From Bacteroidota bacterium (GTDB taxonomy: Bacteria; Bacteroidota; Bacteroidia; B-17B0; Aurantibacillaceae), in NCBI GenBank assembly GCA_029237825.1, contig JAQZBQ010000005.1, forward strand, positions 1 through 64,000: a DNA stretch of 64,000 nt, given 5' to 3'. How positions within the stretch are numbered: position 1 is the stretch's first letter; each line of letters opens with the position of its first letter. The notes under the pieces are model-generated. The model had not been told where the DNA came from. It ran no database searches and worked only from the letters and a program-made list of their open reading frames with translations. Shown here in pieces: positions 44,455-53,125 of the stretch. A program made the position numbers and the translations under genes.

Positions 44455-45504
44455 TTAAAAGAAGGATCCCAGTACGTGAAGTAATTTATCAACCTGGCTT
44501 TGCCACAGCAAGCGAGCTGAAATCTCATCAGCCTTATCAGACGCAAAGTCCGTGATAATCAATGAGATGTCATTGGTTAATTCATCTTTCTGAATCCGAA
44601 ATTCAAAAAAACTACCGTCATTTTTATCGAGCCATTGGTAACGGATGAGCATTGGCGGTATTTCCTTTACAAGTTTTGCCTGCTGCACCTGTCCATCCCA
44701 ATCAAAGGTAAACACACCATCCCTGATATTTACATCATCACAAAACCATTCTGACAAACCGCTTTCTGTACTAACAAATTCAAAAACCATGTCTTCCGAA
44801 GCACGGATTACAAATTCCATCTCAAATTTTCCAGGAGGCTCTTTCATTACTTTAGTCGAAACAGGATTTGGATCTGGATTTCGGAAGGTCGTTGGAGCCA
44901 CTATCGGTTTCTTAATAATGGGAGCTTTTTCCTTCTTATGTTTTACAGGTTTTTCAATGTTAACGATTGGAGCTTTTTCAATGATTGGCTTGGCATTTTT
45001 CTCAAGCGGAGTTTTATTTTTTGCTACAGGTTTAGCAATAGAAATAACACTCTTTTTAACAACCGGCTTGCTTAATGGCTTATTAGTTTTCTTAGCAATT
45101 GCTTTTTTCTCAACTTTTTTAGCCGCCGTTTTCTTTACTGGCTTAACGGCTACCTTTTTGGCAACTATTTTCTTTACAGCTTTCTTTATTACTTTTTTAA
45201 CTGTTTTCTTAGGCGATACCTTTTTTAAGTTTGTATTTTTAACTGCTTTTGTTCTACTGATTGGCATTTTAGAAGGTGCTTTTTTAGCAACTTTCTTAGC
45301 ATCCTTTTTAGGCGCTACTTTTTTAGGGGCAATCTTCTTAGCTGGAATTTTGGGTTGAGCGGTCGATTTTTTAACTGGCTTCTTTTTCTCAGCTTTTTTT
45401 ACTGGTTTGTTTTTAACAACACTTTTTTTTGCAACCGATTTTTTAGTTGCGATTTTTTTAGATGATGCTTTCTTTTTTGACGAAGCCTTTGTTTTTGTCG
45501 ACAT
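44455..45504 (-). CDS. Lysine-rich histone H1-like tail fused to a START-like domain
   Basis: A 349-residue protein with two unlike parts. Residues 1-205 are a low-complexity Lys/Ala/Pro/Val chain (KKASSKKIATKKSVAKKS and similar AKK/PVKK blocks), like histone H1 or the tails of Bacteroidota HU-type proteins. Residues about 222-349 form a START-like SRPBCC domain: KFEMEFVIRASEDMVFEFVS, GLSEWFCDDV, FTFDWDG, IRYQWLDKNDGSFFEFRI and LLWQSQVDKLLHVLGSFF. In Bacteroidota that domain normally stands alone at about 130 residues. One uninterrupted frame joins both here. DNA or RNA binding by the tail is inferred from composition. Confidence 0.9.
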   Translation of the reverse strand: MSTKTKASSKKKASSKKIATKKSVAKKSVVKNKPVKKAEKKKPVKKSTAQPKIPAKKIAPKKVAPKKDAKKVAKKAPSKMPISRTKAVKNTNLKKVSPKKTVKKVIKKAVKKIVAKKVAVKPVKKTAAKKVEKKAIAKKTNKPLSKPVVKKSVISIAKPVAKNKTPLEKNAKPIIEKAPIVNIEKPVKHKKEKAPIIKKPIVAPTTFRNPDPNPVSTKVMKEPPGKFEMEFVIRASEDMVFEFVSTESGLSEWFCDDVNIRDGVFTFDWDGQVQQAKLVKEIPPMLIRYQWLDKNDGSFFEFRIQKDELTNDISLIITDFASDKADEISARLLWQSQVDKLLHVLGSFF

Positions 45505-45622
45505 AACCCATTTATTTTTTCGGAAATATATAAAAAAAATTCTTCGTTGTAAAATTTAAATGTTAAAATGAATCGCTTCCTTTAAAAAATCCCTCTTTCT
45601 TAGGCGAAGTGAAGTAAAAAAT

Positions 45623-45630
45623 TACCTTTG
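45623..45630 (+). promoter_or_regulatory. -7 box five bases before mutL ATG
   Basis: TACCTTTG is an exact TAnnTTTG match followed by five bases and ATG 45636, so mutL would have almost no 5' leader. A -33 TTTG at standard spacing is not clear. Confidence 0.5.
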
Positions 45631-45635
45631 CAGCC

Positions 45636-47486
45636 ATGCAAAATGTGATAACTCTTTTACCGGAAAGCGTAGCGAACCAAATAGCTGCCGGAGAGGTGGT
45701 TCAAAGGCCAGCCTCTATCGTAAAAGAATTATTGGAAAACGCAATTGACGCTAAAGCAACTTTTATTAAATTGATTGTAAAGGATGCCGGAAAAACGCTT
45801 GTGCAGGTAATCGACAACGGCTGCGGCATGAACCCGGTGGACGCGCGAATGGCTTTTGAAAGGCATGCAACTTCTAAGATAAAAAAGGCAGAAGACCTTT
45901 TTCAATTACATACCAGAGGTTTCAGAGGAGAAGCCCTTGCCAGCATCGCCGCAGTTGCGCAGGTTGAGTTAAAAACCAGACGTAACGAGGACATTGTGGG
46001 CCAGCTTATTGAAATTGAAGGGAATCGCTTTGTGCGCCAGGAAGAATGTCAGGCGCCGGTTGGATCTTCATTTAGTGTTAAAAACCTTTTTTTTAATATT
46101 CCAGCCCGCAGAAATTTTTTAAAGGATGACGGTGTGGAACTTAAACACATCATTGACGAATTTGAGAGGGTAAGTTTACCACATCCAAATGTTCATTTTC
46201 AGCTTTATAGTAACGGGAACGAGATTTATAATCTTCCGCCTGCAAATCTGATTGAACGGATTTCGGGCTTATTCAGTAAAAACCTTCAGGGAAAATTAGT
46301 GCAGATCAATGAAGAAACCGATGTTGTTAAAATATCCGGCTATGTTGGAAAACCTGAAAACGCTAAAAAACGCCGGGGAGACCAATATTTTTTTGTGAAT
46401 GAACGGTTTATTAAAAGTCCTTACCTGCACCACGCAATTGCAGAAGCATACCGTGAATTAATTGCCTCAGATGCGCATCCTGCATATTATTTGTTTCTTG
46501 AAGTAAATCCAGAATTCATTGATATCAATATTCATCCAACTAAAACCGAAATTAAGTTTCAGGACGAAAAAATAATTTACGCTTTATTACACAGTGCTGT
46601 GAAACGCGCGTTAGGGAAAGCGAACCTTGCTCCTAGCCTCGATTTCAATAGTGAGATGAGCTTTGAAATTGATTACACAAAGTCGGTTAGCCAACCTACA
46701 GTAACAGTAAACAAAGATTACAATCCATTTAACTCAGGTCCATCGTCATCGCAGTTGGGACAAAGCCGCGGCACCCATGAAACGCCGAATCAACATTCCA
46801 ACCGGCAGAATTGGGAGTACCTCTATCAGAATTATACCAGCACGGATTACAAGGGTGAAAATGAAACTTTACAATTGGAGAAGAAAGTTGAACAATATAA
46901 GCTGGATCATGATGTGATTGCACACAAAGGATTTCAATTGTATAATAAATATATTGTATCTGCACATGATTCGGGTTTATTGGTTATTGATCAACAACGC
47001 GCGCATGAACGCATTTTATACGATCATTATATTGCGACAAAAGAAAAAAACAGCCCATCATCTTCACAACAAATTCTATTTCCTGTTACTATTGAATTAA
47101 CACCCAACGATTATGTTCTTTTGGAAACATTGATGCCCCATTTTAAAATTCTTGGTTTTGAGATTGAACCCTTTGGTAAGAACACCATAGTTGTTCAGGG
47201 AACCCCAGCGGAATTAGGAGAATTTAACACACAGGAAATGGTAGAAGGGATTCTGGAAACATACAAATTGAATACATTTGATATAAAAATTGACCCTTTT
47301 GAAAACATGTGTAAAAGCATGGCCAAAAATGCAGGTATAAAATACGGGAAAATACTCGATGACCAGGAAATCGCTTTGATTCTTGAACATTTATTTCTTT
47401 GCGAAAATCCAATGTATTCACCTAATGGAAAACCTGTAATAATGGAAATGAGTAAACTTGAACTTGATGCATTTTTTAAACGCTAA
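45636..47486 (+). CDS. mutL: DNA mismatch repair protein MutL
   Basis: Couples mismatch recognition by MutS to strand removal. It has 616 residues. The GHKL ATPase is intact: NQIAAGEVVQRPASIVKELL, ELLENAIDAKAT, DNGCGM, and the ATP-lid TRGFRGEALASI. The C-terminal dimer domain starts near 430. The endonuclease motif of classical MutL (DQHAxxExxxxE) reads DQQRAHERILYD at 452-463, and the C-terminal SPNGKP (595-600) replaces the usual PHGRP-like metal motif. This variant form appears usual for Bacteroidota, so nicking activity is uncertain. Two rhomboid genes follow after 9 bp. Confidence 0.96.
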   Translation: MQNVITLLPESVANQIAAGEVVQRPASIVKELLENAIDAKATFIKLIVKDAGKTLVQVIDNGCGMNPVDARMAFERHATSKIKKAEDLFQLHTRGFRGEALASIAAVAQVELKTRRNEDIVGQLIEIEGNRFVRQEECQAPVGSSFSVKNLFFNIPARRNFLKDDGVELKHIIDEFERVSLPHPNVHFQLYSNGNEIYNLPPANLIERISGLFSKNLQGKLVQINEETDVVKISGYVGKPENAKKRRGDQYFFVNERFIKSPYLHHAIAEAYRELIASDAHPAYYLFLEVNPEFIDINIHPTKTEIKFQDEKIIYALLHSAVKRALGKANLAPSLDFNSEMSFEIDYTKSVSQPTVTVNKDYNPFNSGPSSSQLGQSRGTHETPNQHSNRQNWEYLYQNYTSTDYKGENETLQLEKKVEQYKLDHDVIAHKGFQLYNKYIVSAHDSGLLVIDQQRAHERILYDHYIATKEKNSPSSSQQILFPVTIELTPNDYVLLETLMPHFKILGFEIEPFGKNTIVVQGTPAELGEFNTQEMVEGILETYKLNTFDIKIDPFENMCKSMAKNAGIKYGKILDDQEIALILEHLFLCENPMYSPNGKPVIMEMSKLELDAFFKR

Positions 47487-47495
47487 CTTTATACT

Positions 47496-48110
47496 ATGAG
47501 TTTTCAGGAATTTAAGCCCCGTCAATTTCAACAGATACCTTTGGTTGTAAAAAACATTTTAATCATTAATGTTTTGCTCTATGTTGGAAGTTTGGTTTTT
47601 AGCGGCCCATTGCACCGCTATCTGGATCTTTATCCAATTGGAACTGAATATTTCAAGCCTTACCAGTTTATTACCTACATGTTTATGCATGCCGACGTTC
47701 CTCATATTTTATTTAACATGCTTGCCGTTTACATGTTTGGTTCAATACTGGAAAATATCTGGGGTCCTAAGCGTTTTCTAAATTTTTACCTGCTGTGTGG
47801 ACTAGGCGCAGCATTTCTACAGTTGGGGATTAGCTACCTGAATAACGAATACACCATTTTGCTGGGCGCCTCCGGAGCAGTTTTTGGTTTATTGGTTGCA
47901 TTTGCCATGATGTTCCCAAATACTGAACTCCAGATTTATTTTATCATTCCGGTAAAAGCAAAATACCTCGTGATCGGGTATGCACTATTCGAACTTTACA
48001 ATGGGTTCTTTTCTCGTGATAATGTGGCTCATTTTGCTCATTTAGGCGGACTGGCGGTTGGAATCATCATCATGCTAATCTGGAGAAAAAACAAAACATT
48101 TTTCTATTAA
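47496..48110 (+). CDS. Rhomboid-family intramembrane serine protease
   Basis: A 204-residue protease with six hydrophobic segments. The catalytic Ser is S126 in LLGASGAVFGLL and the catalytic His is H182 in HFAHLGGLAVG; H179 lies nearby. The loop motif with FMHADVPHILFNMLAVYMFG is typical of GlpG-type rhomboids. The stop overlaps the next gene's ATG by one base (TAATG), so translation is coupled to the second rhomboid. It lies 9 bp after mutL. Confidence 0.94.
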   Translation: MSFQEFKPRQFQQIPLVVKNILIINVLLYVGSLVFSGPLHRYLDLYPIGTEYFKPYQFITYMFMHADVPHILFNMLAVYMFGSILENIWGPKRFLNFYLLCGLGAAFLQLGISYLNNEYTILLGASGAVFGLLVAFAMMFPNTELQIYFIIPVKAKYLVIGYALFELYNGFFSRDNVAHFAHLGGLAVGIIIMLIWRKNKTFFY

Positions 48111-48937
48111 TGTCGTTTCTTCACAATCTTAAATACGAGTTACAAAAGCACAGCAAGCTAACACTTTTGCTAATAATTAATATCTCCGTTTTTTTGATTA
48201 TTAATATCAGTTCTGGTGTTTTTAAAACGGATATTATCGCCTTGAATATGGCCTTGCCGCTTAATCTTAATGATTTTGTTTTCAAGTTCTGGACATTGTT
48301 TACCTATATGTTCTCTCACAAAGATTTGGGGCATGTGTTTTATAATATGCTCTTGCTTTATTTTTCAGCGCATACATTTCTCAATTTTATGTCCGAAAAA
48401 AAATTCATGTTTGTTTACATCATGAGTGGATTGATGGGCGGAATCATTCTTTTATTTCTTTCTTTCCTTTTCCCTGCCTCCTTTTCAAATTCCATTTTAT
48501 TTGGTGCATCAGCAGCAGTAATTGGAATTGTAACCAGCCTTGCCATTTATGTTCCCAATTTACCAATAAGCCTGTTTGGTATTATTGAAATGCGGTATAA
48601 GTATTATGCCATTTTAATTTTCGTTATTTCAACCATCATTGATTTCAATATCAACACTGGTGGAAAAATTTCTCATTTTGGAGGCGCGTGCTTTGGCTTG
48701 TTCTTTGGTTACATGCTGAAAAACGGTAAAGACTTATCTGGTTTCCTGAACTTTCATAAGCAGAAGGTATCGCCAATTAAAATTGTTCATCAAAATAAGT
48801 CAGCGCCGTCTACTTCCAGGGAATTAAGCACTCAGCAAACCATTGATGCGTTACTCGATAAAATATCAAAATCAGGATATGAAAACCTAACTAAGGCGGA
48901 AAAAGAGTTGTTGTTTAAACTGTCGCAGAAAAAATAA
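48110..48937 (+). CDS. Second rhomboid-family intramembrane protease
   Basis: A 275-residue relative of the preceding protein. The catalytic Ser S134 is in LFGASAAVIGIV, and the His H189 is in SHFGGACFGLFFGY. MFSHKDLGHVFYNMLLLYF is the family loop helix. The last 60 residues are a cytoplasmic tail, polar and proline/serine-rich, ending in an amphipathic helix (NLTKAEKELLFKLSQKK). Start codon overlaps the first rhomboid stop. Having two rhomboids in tandem after mutL is a conserved-looking arrangement, but I cannot verify that. Confidence 0.92.
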   Translation: MSFLHNLKYELQKHSKLTLLLIINISVFLIINISSGVFKTDIIALNMALPLNLNDFVFKFWTLFTYMFSHKDLGHVFYNMLLLYFSAHTFLNFMSEKKFMFVYIMSGLMGGIILLFLSFLFPASFSNSILFGASAAVIGIVTSLAIYVPNLPISLFGIIEMRYKYYAILIFVISTIIDFNINTGGKISHFGGACFGLFFGYMLKNGKDLSGFLNFHKQKVSPIKIVHQNKSAPSTSRELSTQQTIDALLDKISKSGYENLTKAEKELLFKLSQKK

Positions 48938-48978
48938 CTTTTGTTATTTAATATTTTTTGCTAAATTGTAAACCAATT

Positions 48979-50520
48979 ATGTTTAGGTATCTGGCAATTA
49001 GTTGTTTATCTGTTTCCATTTCCTTTGCTCAGCCGGGCAAATCCAAATACGATATTGCCGATGCCGACGAGCACTACAGCCACCATAACTTTTTAATGGC
49101 TTTGCCTGTTTATAAGGAACTTTTAAAAGCTGATAAAAATAACGCGACCATCCAATACAAAATTGCTGAATGCTACCTGAATACAAACATCAACAAAGCA
49201 GAAGCTGTTAAATACCTTGAGTTTTGTATAAAAGAGCCTAAAGCTGAATCCAATGTATGGTTGCGGTTAGGAGAAGCATACCGGCTTTCCAATAAAATTG
49301 ATGAGGCGATCAAGGCATTTGAGAAATATAAAGAACTTGAACCTAAGAAGAAAAAAATTGCCGAAAGACAAATCGAGATTTGCAATAACGCGAAAATATT
49401 GATGCGTTCCCCCGTAAACGTTTCGTTTACAAACCTGGGAAAAGATATTAATTCGGAGTTCGCGGATTATTACCCTTGGATTACGCAGGACGAAAGCTTT
49501 CTTGCTTTTACAACACGGAGAAAAGGCCAAACGGCCAGTCGCGTGGAAGTAGATGGATATTACGCGTCCGACATTTATACATCCAAACTGGAAGGCGGCA
49601 AATGGTTGAAGGCTGAAAATCCCGGATCAAAAATTAATTCATCACTCGATGAACAGGTAGTCGGTTTGAAAGCGGATGGCTCCGAAATGCTGGTTTACAT
49701 TGATCATATCGACAAGTACGGAGATATTTATACCGCCGGAAAGAAAAATGGGCTGTGGGCTAAATACCTACCTTTTCCTCCACACATCAATAAAGAGATT
49801 GAGCATTCTGCCTCAATTAGCGCAGATGGTAATACATTATTTTTTGTTAGAGGGGAAAACCGTGAGGCACAAACGGATATCTTCATATGCCGAAAATTAC
49901 CGAATGGCAACTGGAGCGAACCTTTGAAATTGGGCCCGGAAATAAATTCTGAGTATCATGAAGACTTTCCTTACCTATCAACGGACGGTGTTACGCTTTA
50001 TTTCTCGTCTGAAGGACACAATACAATGGGAGGATTTGACTTATTTAAAAGCACATGGAACCCTGATGAAAACACCTGGACAAAAGCTGAAAATCTTGGG
50101 TTTCCGGTAAACACAACCGACAACGACAGAAGTATTTCTTTAACGCCGGATAACCGGGCAGGCTATATCAGCGCGTTACGGCCGGGAGGTCAGGGAGACT
50201 TGGATATTTACCGTATCAAATTTAATGATATGGATCAAAAACTGACTCTGTTTTTAGGGGCGATGGTGCTTGGCGATTCATTGAATCAACCAAAAGAGTA
50301 TATAGCTAATATTTTAGCAGTAAACGTGGTAACAAACGAGGAGTTTAGCTTTGCGCCTAATCCAACGAATGGCAGGTTTGTTATGGCTTTACCAGCAGGA
50401 AATTACGACATCACCGTAACTGCGGATGGGTTTGCCGATTATACAGACAAACTAACGGTCTCCGATCTGGGCCTGCCTATTTCCGAGGAAAAGAAAAACT
50501 ATAAACTGGCAAAACGATGA
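48979..50520 (+). CDS. PD40 beta-propeller protein with TPR-like N-terminus
   Basis: About 513 residues from ATG 48979; an in-frame TTG at 48958 is less likely. The signal peptide ends FAQPGKS. Residues 20-130 are TPR-like (YDIADADEHYSHHNFLMALP, LRLGEAYRLSNKIDEAIKAF). Residues 140-410 carry WD40-like PD40 repeats (YPWITQDESFLAFTTRRKG, FPYLSTDGVTLYFSSEGH, SISLTPDNRAGYISALRPGG). A small beta sandwich follows. This matches the N-terminal half of Bacteroidota OmpA/PorE-type proteins but lacks their peptidoglycan-binding OmpA domain. It overlaps the next gene by 4 bp. Confidence 0.88.
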   Translation: MFRYLAISCLSVSISFAQPGKSKYDIADADEHYSHHNFLMALPVYKELLKADKNNATIQYKIAECYLNTNINKAEAVKYLEFCIKEPKAESNVWLRLGEAYRLSNKIDEAIKAFEKYKELEPKKKKIAERQIEICNNAKILMRSPVNVSFTNLGKDINSEFADYYPWITQDESFLAFTTRRKGQTASRVEVDGYYASDIYTSKLEGGKWLKAENPGSKINSSLDEQVVGLKADGSEMLVYIDHIDKYGDIYTAGKKNGLWAKYLPFPPHINKEIEHSASISADGNTLFFVRGENREAQTDIFICRKLPNGNWSEPLKLGPEINSEYHEDFPYLSTDGVTLYFSSEGHNTMGGFDLFKSTWNPDENTWTKAENLGFPVNTTDNDRSISLTPDNRAGYISALRPGGQGDLDIYRIKFNDMDQKLTLFLGAMVLGDSLNQPKEYIANILAVNVVTNEEFSFAPNPTNGRFVMALPAGNYDITVTADGFADYTDKLTVSDLGLPISEEKKNYKLAKR

Positions 50521-51185
50521 CCTCTATAAAACTCGCTTTTACCTTTATTTTGGTATTTCTCGCTTCATTACTTTTTCCTCAATCTTATCAAATTGGATTA
50601 TTAAAATACAGCGGTGGAGGTGATTGGTACGCCAACCTGGAAACCTCATTACCAAACCTGATCAAATTCTGCAATGCCAACCTCAAAACATCCATTAATC
50701 CTGAGCAGGCAATTGTTGAAGTAGGAAGTTCAGAAATATTTAACTATCCTTTTATACATATGACTGGCCATGGCAACGTTTATTTCACAAATCAGGAAGC
50801 TGACAATCTTAGGAAATACCTTATTGCCGGCGGATTTCTTCATGTGTCGGATAATTATGGTATGGATAAATTTGTGAGGACAGAATTAAAAAAAGTTTTC
50901 CCGGAACTGGAATTCGTTGAACTGCCGTTTTCTCATCCGATTTATCATCAAACCTATCAGTTCGAAAGGGGCTTACCTAAAGTTCATGAACACGAGAATA
51001 AAGCACCTCAGGGATTTGGATTGATTTATAAAGGCCGCTTAGTTTGTTTTTATGATGCGGAATGTGATTTAGGAGATGGTTGGGAAAGTTATGAAATTCA
51101 TAAAGACAGTCCAGAAACCCATGAAAAAGCGCTAAGAATGGGAGCGAATATTATCAGCTACGCATTTATGAATTCTCAGAAGTAA
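50517..51185 (+). CDS. DUF4159 secreted protein
   Basis: A 222-residue exported protein. The signal peptide reads TFILVFLASLLFPQS. The mature region matches DUF4159: LLKYSGGGDWYANLETSLPN, the motif YPFIHMTGHGNVYFT, LRKYLIAGGFLHVSDNYGMD, and DLGDGWESYEIH. It resembles a glutamine-amidotransferase-like fold of unknown activity. The start overlaps the upstream stop by 4 bp (ATGA), so it belongs to the mutL-rhomboid run. Confidence 0.9.
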   Translation: MTSIKLAFTFILVFLASLLFPQSYQIGLLKYSGGGDWYANLETSLPNLIKFCNANLKTSINPEQAIVEVGSSEIFNYPFIHMTGHGNVYFTNQEADNLRKYLIAGGFLHVSDNYGMDKFVRTELKKVFPELEFVELPFSHPIYHQTYQFERGLPKVHEHENKAPQGFGLIYKGRLVCFYDAECDLGDGWESYEIHKDSPETHEKALRMGANIISYAFMNSQK

Positions 51186-51227
51186 CTGCAATTCCGCCAC
51201 AGGTTTAGAATAAACATCAAAAAAAAA

Positions 51228-51249
51228 CCTTCGCTTTTTAAAACGAAGG
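51228..51249 (-). terminator. Intrinsic terminator after the ferredoxin gene
   Basis: CCTTCG (51228-51233) pairs with CGAAGG (51244-51249) around an A/T-rich loop that can pair further. On the minus strand it is followed by eight or more Ts. It lies about 25 bp past the ferredoxin stop. Confidence 0.8.
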
Positions 51250-51274
51250 CTTCTTTTAAAATATCTTATACAGA

Positions 51275-51625
51275 TTATAAATGCATGCTATCTTTTTTCG
51301 CAATTAAGGTTGCTTCCGCCTCTACATGATCTTCATCTGGGACACAGCAATCTACAGGGCAAACGGCTGCACATTGGGGTTCATCATGAAATCCAGCGCA
51401 CTCCGTACATTTATCCGTTGCAATGTAATAAATATCCATACTGTAGGGCGTTTGCGGATCATTGGCGTCTGCAGTAATTCCTGTGTTTTTACCCGTAAAC
51501 TCGCCTTTTACTTTGGTACCATCAGCAAAACGCCATTCCGCGCCGCCTTCATATATCGCATTATTCGGACACTCTGGTTCGCATGCCCCGCAATTAATGC
51601 ACTCATCTGTAATTTTAATAGCCAT
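51275..51625 (-). CDS. 4Fe-4S dicluster ferredoxin
   Basis: A 116-residue electron carrier. The first cluster motif is [13 protein letters not shown] (C11, C14, C17, C21-type spacing). The second is [22 protein letters not shown], with the insertion that is typical of the Bacteroidota/FdxA-like group. The strand also has [16 protein letters not shown] between the clusters. It has its own promoter and terminator and is divergent from the LuxC-like acyl-CoA reductase, a pairing I recall from other Bacteroidota. Confidence 0.93.
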   Translation of the reverse strand: MAIKITDECINCGACEPECPNNAIYEGGAEWRFADGTKVKGEFTGKNTGITADANDPQTPYSMDIYYIATDKCTECAGFHDEPQCAAVCPVDCCVPDEDHVEAEATLIAKKDSMHL

Positions 51626-51657
51626 TTTTGTTAGTTTTGTAATCGTAATTAAGACTA

Positions 51658-51665
51658 CAAATATA
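51658..51665 (-). promoter_or_regulatory. -7 box for ferredoxin
   Basis: The minus strand reads TATATTTG, an exact match to TAnnTTTG, 33-40 bp upstream of ATG 51625, in the 51-bp divergent gap. Confidence 0.5.
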
Positions 51666-51676
51666 AGATTTTTTTC

Positions 51677-52723
51677 ATGACCTTAAAACAACGCGAACAA
51701 GCTTTTGTGCAACTGGGATTGTTTATTGACAGGCATTTTTCGAAGGAATGGTTGACAAAAGAGGAACGCTTTCATAACGATTTAAATAAGCTATCCGATA
51801 TTGCTTATTCCTATAACGGCTGGTTTACACCCGATAGTATTAAAATGGCACTAAAGGGCATTTCCAGGATGCTGAATGAAAAAGACCTCCGGGAATTTAC
51901 AACTTCCATCACTGATCCTCAACAGCCTAAAACGGTTGCTGTGATCATGGCAGGAAATATCCCTGCAGTTGGCTTCCATGATTTGCTTTGCGTACTTTTA
52001 AGCGGCCATCATGTGCTCGTTAAAGTTTCCAGTGATGATCCTGCGCTTATTCCGTTCCTGGCCGGAATGCTCATCTACTTTGAACCATTGTTTGCTCCAC
52101 GGATAAATTTTTCTGAAGGAAAACTGATCAATTTTGACGCAGTCATTGCCACGGGAAGTGACAGTACAGGCAAACATTTCGAATATTACTTTTCTAAATA
52201 TCCACATATCATTCGTAAAAACCGTACTTCCATAGCTATTTTAAACGGGAAAGAAAACCACGACGACTTAAAAGAGCTTGGTAAAGATATTTTCTATTAT
52301 TATGGCCTTGGTTGCCGTAATGTTAGTAAAGTATTTGTTCCGGAAGGCTACAAATTTGACAAATTTTTTGAAGCGTTATATGATTTCAAATATGTTATCG
52401 ACAATAAGAAATACAATAATAACTATGAATACAATCGAGCTATTTATCTTCTTGACCTCATTCCGTTTCTTGACAATAATTTTTTTATGATTAAAGAAAG
52501 TACCGAATTACACGCGCCAACCTCGGTACTTTATTATGAAAATTATACTAATGAAGAACAAGTTGTTGAAAAGATAAGATCCGTTGAACAGAATTTGCAA
52601 TGTATTGTTGCTAACTTTGATATAAAGGGTGTAAAAACACTTGCTTTCGGAACCAGTCAGGAACCAAAAATTTTTGATTTTGCCGATAATGTGAACACAC
52701 TTGAATTTTTAAAAAACATTTAA
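51677..52723 (+). CDS. LuxC-type acyl-CoA reductase
   Basis: A 348-residue aldehyde-dehydrogenase-fold protein of the LuxC family (PF05893 type), predicted to reduce an acyl-CoA or acyl-ACP to an aldehyde. Key blocks are [59 protein letters not shown], and the active-site Cys region [15 protein letters not shown] (Cys near 213). It is 6 bp from the next gene. Its physiological substrate is unknown; the divergent ferredoxin could provide redox context. Confidence 0.9.
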   Translation: MTLKQREQAFVQLGLFIDRHFSKEWLTKEERFHNDLNKLSDIAYSYNGWFTPDSIKMALKGISRMLNEKDLREFTTSITDPQQPKTVAVIMAGNIPAVGFHDLLCVLLSGHHVLVKVSSDDPALIPFLAGMLIYFEPLFAPRINFSEGKLINFDAVIATGSDSTGKHFEYYFSKYPHIIRKNRTSIAILNGKENHDDLKELGKDIFYYYGLGCRNVSKVFVPEGYKFDKFFEALYDFKYVIDNKKYNNNYEYNRAIYLLDLIPFLDNNFFMIKESTELHAPTSVLYYENYTNEEQVVEKIRSVEQNLQCIVANFDIKGVKTLAFGTSQEPKIFDFADNVNTLEFLKNI

Positions 52724-52729
52724 TCAAAG

Positions 52730-53125
52730 GTGAATCGGATCAGGTATACATTTTTACTACTGTTTTTTGCCGGGTGTTTTTTTCAATCGCAGGCGCAAAT
52801 CACGTCTTTGTATGACACCAACGATTCTATTTCCAATATTATAGTTCCCAACGTTTTCACACCTGATTTTGATAGTATCAACGATGTATTTAAACCTTAT
52901 CTGGATGAAATCGTTGAATTGAATCTCAGCATATTTAACCGTTATGGAAACGTGGTTTTTGAAACCACGCGCCTGAACGGGTTTTGGGACGGACGCACCA
53001 CAAGCGGTGAGCCCTGTAAAGACGGAGTATACTTTTGCATTTTAAATGCGACAGGCATAGAGGGGAAAAAGTACAAGGAAAAAACTTTTGTACAATTGTT
53101 TACAAATGGATTTTACAATAAGTAA
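52730..53125 (+). CDS. Minimal T9SS type B sorting-domain protein
   Basis: A 131-residue protein that is almost only an export tag. It starts at GTG 52730 (MNRIRYTFLLLFFAGCFFQS is the signal peptide). After about 15 linker residues, the whole rest is the gliding-motility-associated C-terminal (type B sorting) domain: IVPNVFTPDFDSINDVFKPY, LSIFNRYGNVVFE, GFWDGRTTSGEPCKDGVYFC and KEKTFVQLFTNGFYNK. Normally this domain ends a large cargo of hundreds of residues. The next gene begins inside its last codons. Confidence 0.88.
   Translation: MNRIRYTFLLLFFAGCFFQSQAQITSLYDTNDSISNIIVPNVFTPDFDSINDVFKPYLDEIVELNLSIFNRYGNVVFETTRLNGFWDGRTTSGEPCKDGVYFCILNATGIEGKKYKEKTFVQLFTNGFYNK

Noticed and set aside
44645-45358. 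237-codon plus-strand frame
   Set aside because: Antisense shadow of the lysine-rich tail, producing artificial Phe/Leu-rich membrane-like runs.
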